A DNA stretch of 64,000 nucleotides. Origin: Bryopsis sp. KO-2023. Its lineage: Eukaryota; Chlorophyta; Ulvophyceae; Bryopsidales; Bryopsidaceae. Positions 55,810 to 64,000 of the stretch are shown here, in pieces. The stretch is from contig BSYQ01000013.1 in the NCBI GenBank assembly GCA_030272585.1, positions 868,001 to 932,000 of the forward strand, written 5' to 3'. A program made the translations under genes and the position numbers. Each line of letters opens with the position of its first letter. Position 1 is the first letter of the stretch. The notes under the pieces are model-generated. The model was not told the origin of the DNA, ran no database searches, and worked only from the letters and a program-made list of their open reading frames with translations.

Positions 55810-57939
55810 ATGAACAGCACGATGATGCATACCGGCACTATCAGGACTGGCGCCCCACCAATAAAGCCTCGTGTCGGGAAACCAGCTTGTAGCTCGAGAG
55901 TCTCGATCCAGTCACCAGCCAACCGGTTGACCGGAGCTTGCGCAGCGATATCGTCGTCGCGGTGGACCTCGAATTCGTCCATTGATAGCGCTGGCGTGAA
56001 TCGTGGTGGGAAACTTGTGGCTCGTGGATTGGCGTCGGACGAGACCGATGCTGACGTTCCGCTGAAAGACAGAATCAGTCCAGGAAACGTCGTGAGGGTA
56101 TGAAGGGAAGCGTGCGTTTTGACAGGTTTCCATTTTCATGTCGCTTTTTAAGAATCTCAGCCTCGAGAGAAACACTGTGGTAGTTTCTATTTGGTGAAAA
56201 AACGTAACCGCCCGCTTGTTCTTTTTTTGGGGGTGAAAACAAGGATTCTGAGGGAAAACCTGTTTTGAAGTGTTGACTCATGAAGGACAAGAAGTTTTTT
56301 TCTCCCCTCAAAACAAAAGAATACAAATATATATATATGTTTCTTTTTACGGGGAATTTCTTCGTTTAAATACAAGTAAAAGGGATGGTATGAGAAACAT
56401 ACCAAAAGAAAATCCTATGGAGGCAATGGCTCCCTTTTTCTTTTTTCTTTTGTTTTTCTTAGCAGTTATCTATATTAGTCATTCTTGCCATCCAATGTAC
56501 TATCCAATGTATGCTGTTGAAATAAAACAAAAAAAAAACCTAAAAACAGTTCCTAGTCGATCGATCTCTCAAAGAAAAAAAACCTAAAAAACACCACCAT
56601 TCAACTGGTATATAAATACAGAAAAAATATCGGCATGATGTCCGTTGGATAGAAATAAACCCAGCTTTCTTTGCGACATGGTTTCCTTTTTTTTTCAATG
56701 GTGGTTGATTTTCTTATTTTACAGTTGTATTCTCCTGACGAACTGGATGAAGCGATCGAGATGTTCACGGACAAAGTGGTGGTGGTGCAATGTAAAGCCA
56801 AGACCTGCCGACCCTGCATGGTCAGTTAGCAATCGAATCATGCCATACCCTTCAAAACCAACCCGTGCTTTGTTTCGATGGAAGCGCTACTCAATTCACC
56901 CTGAAGCGTCGATCCGTCGAATAAAAAGGTCTTTTTCTTTCTTTCCTCTCTTTTTTCTTTTTTTGGGGGGGGGCGATATGAATGACGTCTATCGAATCAG
57001 TTTTTGCTTCGTTTTCATGATGTTTCATTTCGGTGAGAGTTTCAAATCGAATCAAATTATTCTTGTTATTATTGGTTGTTTTTTTTTGGGGGGGGGGGGG
57101 GGATTTAGCATTTTTGTAGGGGTTTTAGTCATCGACTGATTAAGTGCATTGACCCGAAACATATGTTGAAGATCAAAAAAATGAGCATAATGTTTTTTTT
57201 TTGTTAAAGCTGGAACTTAACGTCGTCACATTACCACTTACGGTAGTGTTTCAGGAATCCCCGAAACAAAGAAAAACGAATAAGCAAAAGTGTTGGATAT
57301 TTAAGACGAAAATTGCCAACGTTTGTTCGTTTTCTGACAGGCTTTCGCGAAAAGATACCTCCGGTTGGCAGACTCCTACCAAGACATCGCTTTCTTTGAG
57401 CTCTATGGTGATCAAAATAAAGAAAGCAGGGTAAGTCCAAAATCCAGCCAAAGATATGCCAATGATGACACCTGGCACGTTTTTTTTCACTGGAACTGGA
57501 TTTCCACGAAGAACTCAGAATATGCAAGAATTCGTGCCCACGTCGAGCTTATTTGGCATCCCTGAAAGAAACGGGTTATTTTTGTTGTTTTTTAAGTTAA
57601 AAAAATAATATAATAATATTTTTCGATTCAATTGATTCATTTTCTGTTTGCTCTGAAATCCATCATCGAGGTTGACCGACAACGGTGTGTGTTTGTGGAT
57701 TTCAGAAATTAATGATGACCTTTGGGGTAAAGGCCACACCGACGTTCAGGATTTACCTCAACGGAGAACTCCAAGACACCGTCGTTGGCATAAACCAGAA
57801 AAAAGTCACAAAAGCTATTTTGACTCCAGCTGGCCTCTGGGTGGAGGAGGAAGACGAAGAAGGGGGAGAAAAATCGCAGCCTCCTGCGGCCAAACCCAAG
57901 GAAAATGAATCCAAAGAGAGTGAATTGGTGGAAAAATGA
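55810..57939 (+). CDS. Thioredoxin-like protein, CDSP32-type, probably plastid-targeted
   Basis: Exons 55810-56097, 56725-56820, 57341-57430 and 57706-57939 (stop) join in phase to 235 residues. The first 70 residues are rich in S, R, T and A with few acids, as in a chloroplast transit peptide. The thioredoxin fold follows: VVVVQCKAKTCRPCM with a CRPC active site, then FFELYGDQNKESRKLM, then VKATPTFRIYLNGELQDTVV containing the cis-proline (TPT). The tail is acidic and K/E-rich. The GD.N.. and PTF...NGE patterns resemble the second domain of plant CDSP32 rather than classical Trx (WCGPC). CDSP32 has two such domains; here only one is present. Likely role: thiol-disulfide exchange in the plastid. 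Targeting is inferred from composition. Confidence 0.82.
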
Positions 57940-58856
57940 CCTGTGAAATTTCTGAAGTTTTTCTTTTCTTTTCCTTTTTTGATGCGATGCGTAAATCCAC
58001 GGGAGCATGGAAATTTTTCATTCAGCAGCTTTCTCGTTGAGGAGGACGATCCTTAATTTTTTTTTGACGGCCGGGGAATTGTTTTTAGGTTTGTCGCTCT
58101 CTGTTGATATTTTTTTTTGTGAAAAAGGGGAGGGTGGGGGGGTGGATATGGTATGGGGTTGTCCTTGTGAAAAAATCATTTTTTTTCCCATTTTCGAGTG
58201 AAACGGAGAAGAAAGAAGGGGGGGTAGTTGAATTCAGTGGTTTTCACTTATGACTGCTGGTTTGATATTGCTGGATCGGAGATTGAGTGTTGATTGCATT
58301 GGAGCCTCTTTTCTTTTGCAAAGGGAGGGAGAATCAAGAGAAATGGAGCAACAGGAATGTCAGCCCCACAGACTTCTGCATACAGAGGATCGGTTTTGCA
58401 AATTTTAGATGTGGTTAGGGTTGTTCCGAGTGTAACACCTGTTCAAGATGGAAAAAAAAGCATCATGAATGTTTGTGTGTGTGTGGTGGATCAGAATTTG
58501 GGGGGGGGGGGGAATGGGCGGGTATCTGATGGTGTCCTTTCTTTTTTGTGTGTGTGGGGAGGGGGCCGGGGATGTAGATTGTCCTCCAATTTTGTCGAAT
58601 AAGAGAAGAGCAAATAATTTAGTCAGCACTGTGTTCAAGCTTTCAAATTTCAGTAGTGGAGGTCTGTCGAGGCTGAAGTGGTGCATATTAGCAATCACAG
58701 GGCTGGGAAAATGCTCAAAACGATCGTATCAATCCCGATAACGTCTTGTGTATTTGGGGTACCCAACTTCAATGAACGACATTGTTGCATCGCATTTGCT
58801 AGTAAGAGTTCGCACCCTGGTGCCTGAGTCCTGTCCTGGGCGAATCCCCCAAACTC
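57940..58856. other. Intergenic region between the thioredoxin-like and TMEM237-like genes
   Basis: No gene is seen. G runs at 58,130-58,140 and 58,500-58,511 dominate. The sequence just before 58,857 is CpG-richer and probably holds the next promoter. (TAA).TAATAATA tracts precede the last thioredoxin exon at 57,600-57,620. Confidence 0.45.
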
Positions 58857-61800
58857 ATGATGGACGACGGCAAGAAGATGTCTGGCCAGAGGCGAAAATT
58901 ACCTTCGCTCGGCTCTAACGTGAGGGCTCCATTCAGAGACGTCAGTATTGACGACTTCTCGTAGATTAAAAAACGCACATTGCCACTTCAGGAAATCGAG
59001 CGCTTGTCGCAGCCCGAGAGGAAAAGCGTGGATGAACGGCGCTCGTCAAGGTGGAGCCTTTTTCAATTCATAACATCTAATGCTGCCAGACACAGGGCAT
59101 TTATTCTCCTTCTTCTTCTTAATTAATTGATTTATTCATTCAAATGCATTTATATGTATTGAAATATTATTCCTTGGATATCCCACATCAAGGCGGAGAC
59201 CCATCCTGTGTGAGTGATTGCTGTGCCAACATGCATGATGATCAGTCATTCTTTTGTAGTCAGACTGGTGGTGATTTGCTTTGGAATTCGCCTTTCATTT
59301 TTCTAGGGCCAGCGCTGACAGCCATGCGATTCTCCAATTCGGCGAATCCGCCCATGGGGGGGTGGAAAGCGATGCTGGAGGAGCAAATAATGAACGAAAA
59401 AGTAATGAAGATCAGAATGATGGGAGGGTTCGGGCAGCCGCCACAAAAGAGGTGAGGTCACCTCACATAGTTGTTCTGTCCATCGTATTGAATGAGCTTA
59501 CTTGCTCTGGTTTTTCGTTTTGTGTTTTTCTTCAACAGAAAAAAGAACCTCAGTGTTTCTTATTTTTCCTTGTTTTTTAGAAGTTGGAACAATACATGTA
59601 TCAACTCAACGATATTGAAAGATGGCAAATTTTTGTTTACTTATTTAGTTACTTTTTTTTTTTTTTTTTTTTTAATTTTTTGGGGGGGGCTTTTTTTCCT
59701 TAGTCTTTTGAGAAAAGGAAACACAGCCATCGTTCGAAGGACAGAACCAAAAAACACAAGCGCCGCCAGCACGAAAGGAAAAATGCATCGAACGAGGAAG
59801 AAATCCGGAGCGAAAACCAGCAGCCTTTGGACAACGGTGTGGTAAGGGGGGTGAGCATCACTGAGGAATCCGAGATTCCGGACCAATCGGCCGAAAGGTA
59901 GGAAGGTGCTGAAATACCTAAGAAAAAAGCAACCATCGACTGTGATCAGATTGCCCACGTGTTTTCGAAAATCAATGCAAAGCCATAATAATAAGAACCA
60001 TACTCCCCCCCCCTTTTTTTCCAAAAAAAACAAGAGGTGGTGTGATGCCAGAGGATTGGAATTGAACGGTGCTCGTTTTCAACAAGAAAATTCTTATTCT
60101 CTTTGCTATATTAAGGTACGATGAATTTTGGGAGGATGTTCCCTGAGGAATACTGACTAAGACATTTTCCTTTGATCGCACTTTGATTCTGAAATGGAGA
60201 ACGCAATTCTTGGACGATCTTCTTTGTCGTTTGATTCTGTTTCTTTTGATCGAGGATAGACATAGGTTGCACATTGGTTTGATTGATTGTGGAGAAAAAT
60301 ACGGACTCTTGTAACAAAATACTCAAATATAAAAGATTCCAGATTCTTGTATTTTATTGAAGTCTGATTTTCCTCTTGTGTATTGACCAATTTTATTTTC
60401 TTGTTTGTCTTTGGAACAGGAAAAAACCAACGGAGGCCTCTGCTGATGTTTCAATACGGATAGGGCCAACATATCGATATGATGAATACACCGGATTGCT
60501 GTCACCTCCAGGTGGGAAAATATTGCAGACAATAGTTCAAAGCATTTATTTCTTTTTTCCTTTTTTTGTTTGGTTGGCGTTCGTTTATTTTGTATTCCAT
60601 TGTGCAAATCATTTGAAATTCACCCAAAATTTGGGTTTGTTTACTTTTTGGTCGAGACATGCTAAGTTTGGTCAATTTTTTTTATTGACAGGGGAAGGGG
60701 ATGGAATTTTAATGAAATCTTCAAAAATGTTTGTGGAAAATGCCAAGACAGGTGAGAATTCCCTTCTGTTTTTTTTTTTTCTCTTTTTTGTTCAATGAAA
60801 TCACCCTCTTGCTGAGGTTGGATATTAGGAAAAAGTTATTTCAAAAAAAGCCATGTCTGTTTGTTATCATTTAGTTTTTCTTGCAGCCGACTTTGCACCT
60901 ATTCGTATTTTATTATAGCTTTTTTTTTTTTTTGGGGGGGGGGGGCGCGTCTTGTTCATGTAAAGTGATTTCCACAAATTAACTCACAAGTTTGCCAGGA
61001 AGGGTTTTTCAGCAGTGTTTTCCAAGACACTCTCCATTTTCCATTCTGTATTTTGACCGGCGATCAATTAACCAGGTTTGTTTCGGCGAGTCGAGGAATC
61101 AAAATGGAATGACCATAACGCCACGTCGAAAAAAACTCAAACTGCTGTGAAACCAGGTACTGAGTCTGATTTTTTTAAAAAAGAAGCGAGATTTGAGGAT
61201 AATATAGTATGTTACGAAATACCACCAGCATTTATTTCTGTTCAATGGCTTTCGCCCAATCCTAGAACACCACAAAGACATTTCGTAGCGTTTTCGACCA
61301 GAAAGTGCAAGAAATTTTAACGAAGATTATTTGTTTTATTTATATATTGACTTATTTATAGTTACAGTGATCTGAAAATGTTTCCACAGATTGGGAAGCC
61401 TCAGTTTTCACATTGTCTGGAGCAAAAGATAAAAATGGAAATACTCTTTTTCAATATCTACATAAAAGGATTCTTTTTTTGGAAGCAGAGTGTTTTTTTG
61501 AGAGTCATTTTCAAGGTTCTGAAATTCAGGGCGAGTGCCTTTGAGCTCTATGGCAGACTCATCAGCTCAAGGAGCCCAAAAAATGGCCGTTTTCATTCAA
61601 GTGGGTGGGGCAAAAAAAATATATATATATATATATATACAAAAAAAGATATACAAACAAATTCTTCCCATAATGCACCTTTTGGTTTTTTCGTCAGTCG
61701 TGTATGTTACTGATGATGGTGTGTATCTCCATAATGTATTTTTTGGAAAAGAAAAGAAAAATCTTGATGATTTTTAATCCTTTTTTTCTGTGTTTTTTTT

Positions 61801-63252
61801 TTTTTTTTTAATTTTCCTCCAGGGTTTATTGGGAGGGTGGTCAGTCCTCAATATTTTTTTAATCCACGTGTGGGGCACCACCCGAGTGGGGTCTGACATG
61901 GACTCGTTTCTGAAATACTATGCTCCAGTGGCATTGACCGTCAATCGAGTATATTCTGGCCTCATTTCGGTAGCACTGGTTCTTTCCTTTTCCAGGTATC
62001 ACAGTGATCAGTAATACATTTCCTAATTGATTGTTTTATATTATTTTTCTTATTTCTCATATCTCCTTTTTTTTTCTGTCTTTGTGGTACCACTGGCCAA
62101 ATTATATATCATGGACTGACTATGACTAAACGACAGGAAGCATGGGCGGGTTGGGGTGTAGAGGTTTTATCAATAAATAAAAAATAAGTGGTTTCAGGGC
62201 ACTTCAAAAGATTCTTGCTTTTTTTCAGCATTCTATTTCATGGAGGAAGCTGGCTAAATTTGGGTTGCGTTGATATGTTGGTCTGACTTGCTGGGGTGGT
62301 GTCATTTTTTTCAGTGTCAGTTCAATGATTTCTTGTTTTTTTTTTTCCTTTTTTTAATGTTTGAGCAGCTATTCTCACAGCCACATCCAGGCTGGCCATT
62401 CCTCCACCGCAAAGCAAAAGCGATGGGACGGTCTCGTCATTTTGCTGTACCTTGTTGCTTACACTTCTTCAGTGAGTTTTTTTCCCTCAATTCAACAAAC
62501 ACAAGAAAAAAAAACTCACTTTAACTCACACATTTTCTCGGAGCACTGCCTGCTGTCAGCTGAACAAATTCACCGACACCATGACTTCAACATTTTGGGG
62601 GTCGAAAAACTCCTTTTTCTCTATTTTACATATGTAATTTCTGCTGGCAGGTTTTGTGCACTCCCTTGGAAGATGAAATTCAACACTTGGCCGGTGAGGT
62701 CACCTCTTTCGAGAGTCATGCATTTCATGGAGGGCCATTTTCGGAACTGGGTGTATGGAACGCCATGAGCATCACTCGAATGATTTCGTCTCTTTTGGCA
62801 TGGATCATGGTAAGACCCCCACAACGTTTCCTTGCATACACATATATCTATATATTATTATTTAAAAAACCCCGCCAGGTTGGAAGTCTACACCAGACAC
62901 AGGCAAATTCTTGCAAGTTAAATATCTGCCTTTTCAATTTCGGGCTCCATTTTTTAAAGACAGAATTCCGGTATTTCCCTGGTGGCCAACTTTCGTATCA
63001 AGATAAAATTTTATATGGTGGAGGTCTCGATTTTTCCTTGTCGCATTCATGTTTCAGGTCAGATTTAACATTCATTTCCAATATTATTTGAAAATGGTTT
63101 TCTAGAATTTGACTGTAATGCAAATACTCACATATCAATATCAATTGCAGGTGTGCTGGGGCAGTCAGTCCAGACGACCAACTGTTGCTATTCAAGACCC
63201 GAACTCCTTCTCTCCGCGAAACAGACTACCATCAGCAGCACAAATGCTGTAG
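58857..63252 (+). CDS. TMEM237: TMEM237-like tetraspan transition-zone protein
   Basis: Exons near 58857-58940, 58992-59050, 59307-59451, 59704-59897, 60420-60511, 60692-60751, 61076-61156, 61530-61600, 61823-61996, 62370-62472, 62650-62811 and 63151-63252 (stop) can be read mostly in phase. One or two exons between 61,385 and 61,530 are unsettled. The N-terminal half is polar and basic (KRKHSHRSKDRTKKHKRR). The C-terminal half has four hydrophobic segments: QKMAVFIQGLLGGWSVLNIF, the segment after FLKYYAPVALTVNRV, WDGLVILLYLVAYTSS, and MSISLLAWIM-like (SITRMISSLLAWIM). This order (basic N-terminus, then a four-helix domain with a W.(V/I)LN.(F/I) first helix and Y..L...V..VYS between) agrees with TMEM237/JBTS14, a ciliary transition-zone protein. 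Similarity is by topology and short motifs, so a distant paralogue is possible. Confidence 0.72.
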
Positions 63253-64000
63253 GGAAAATTGCCCAAGATATTCATCGACCTTAAACAAAACCTGAAAAAA
63301 AGAAAGCTATATCCACCATGGTCATTCACGGGGCAGCGATCCATCCTGGAACGAATTCAATCATGCCAGTCACTGTTGAACACCAGATTGTTTCACAGGA
63401 TTTCTAGCTTTTGGGGGTCTGGAGGGGGGGGGGATGTATATCCATACAAATGCGTACTGTACTTTCTCTACACATAGCCTCGAGACGCAAAAAAAATGGC
63501 CCAGATGCTCCTAAAATATAGAGCCTAGGAGCACCAAAATCCCTGAGTTTCGGATTTCCAATTTCCACTTTCGGATTTCCAATTTCCAATTTTCAATTTT
63601 CAATTTCGAATAGGAATTAGGATTTATTCAAACCCGAATTCAAACCACTCATGCGGTCTTTTGACTGAAAACTACAAAAAAAAAGAAAAAGAAAAGAAGG
63701 AAACCACAACAGAATGACCGCAGACACTTGGATTGAAATCAAATAAACAAATTTCTTTAAAAAATACCCCATGGAAACTGTCAGCAACAGAGAAAAACAA
63801 GAGTTTCCCCTTTTTCCATCGATAAAAAATAAATCAGCAATCCCATACAACAACAACTTCTTCTTTTTTGTGTCAGACTGGGGGCGCCCACCACCAACAC
63901 AATCGCAACAGCCCACAACTTATTTGTTTCAAATACAAAGGAAAGGTCGCTTTCTCCCGGAAGGAACCCTACTTTTTTTCGCCACCCCCTTCAAACTTGA
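63253..64000. other. 3' flank of the TMEM237-like gene; short tandem repeats
   Basis: No gene is supported. A short imperfect tandem repeat (GGATTTCCAATTTCCA... and TTTCAATTTTCAATTTC) lies at 63,545-63,610, and a G11 run at 63,423-63,433. Confidence 0.5.

Noticed and set aside
58805-58850. Possible fifth tRNA-like element upstream of the TMEM237-like gene
   Set aside because: GGGCGAATCCCCC resembles a B-box only loosely, and neither the T-stem nor the acceptor stem can be closed.

Overview
Eukaryotic nuclear DNA from a lineage with intron-rich genes. Exons of about 40-600 bp are separated by introns full of homopolymer A/T and C/G runs. The gene set points to a green-lineage organism that keeps a cilium or flagellum. 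There is a plant-type importin beta, a relative of the plant protein RHIP1, a plastid-style (CDSP32-like) thioredoxin and a plant-type CTNNBL1. Alongside these are an EMAP-like (EML) protein, a TMEM237-like transition-zone protein and dynein heavy chain exons. A charophyte-grade streptophyte alga such as Chara or a relative fits best. That placement is inference from gene content, not a sequence match.

Layout. 1-2.7 kb: 3' part of a Tnp2/CACTA-type transposase. 3.7-8.1 kb: a mosaic of a repeat family shared with 43.8-45.8 kb, two orphan CSB/ERCC6 helicase exons, a CCCCGCACA-rich satellite ending in a long hairpin, and a duplicated 3' gene segment. 8.4-12.9 kb (-): complete EML gene with an N-terminal EF-hand-like region. 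13-16.1 kb: gene-free, extremely pyrimidine-rich DNA. 16.1-22.0 kb (-): complete importin beta, 13 exons, 887 residues. 23.0-26.3 kb (+): RHIP1-like gene. 27.4-29.5 kb (-): single-pass membrane coiled-coil gene, whose 3' end is the inverted partner of 7-8.1 kb. 30-34.5 kb (+): one weak and one well-formed unrecognised gene. 35.8-36.9 kb: degenerate minisatellite containing a palindromic MITE. 37.1-39.6 kb (-): membrane-anchored pseudokinase C-lobe protein. 40-46 kb: scattered exons, a dynein heavy chain fragment, an acidic unknown gene, and the second copy of the repeat/hairpin complex. 47.1 kb: small membrane protein candidate. 48.9-55.6 kb (-): CTNNBL1 with extra N- and C-terminal parts. It is divergent from a thioredoxin-like gene (55.8-57.9 kb, +). 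58.9-63.3 kb (+): TMEM237-like gene.

The housekeeping genes cover nuclear import, splicing and plastid redox; the cilium-linked genes cover microtubules and the transition zone. There is no operon-like logic. The most unusual structures are three. The CCCCGCACA hairpins have arms that differ between copies yet stay complementary within each copy. Host gene fragments (CSB, dynein, a membrane-protein 3' end) are embedded beside that repeat. Three tRNA-like acceptor plus T-arm minihelices carry near-consensus pol III B boxes, two of them in apparent divergent gene spacers.
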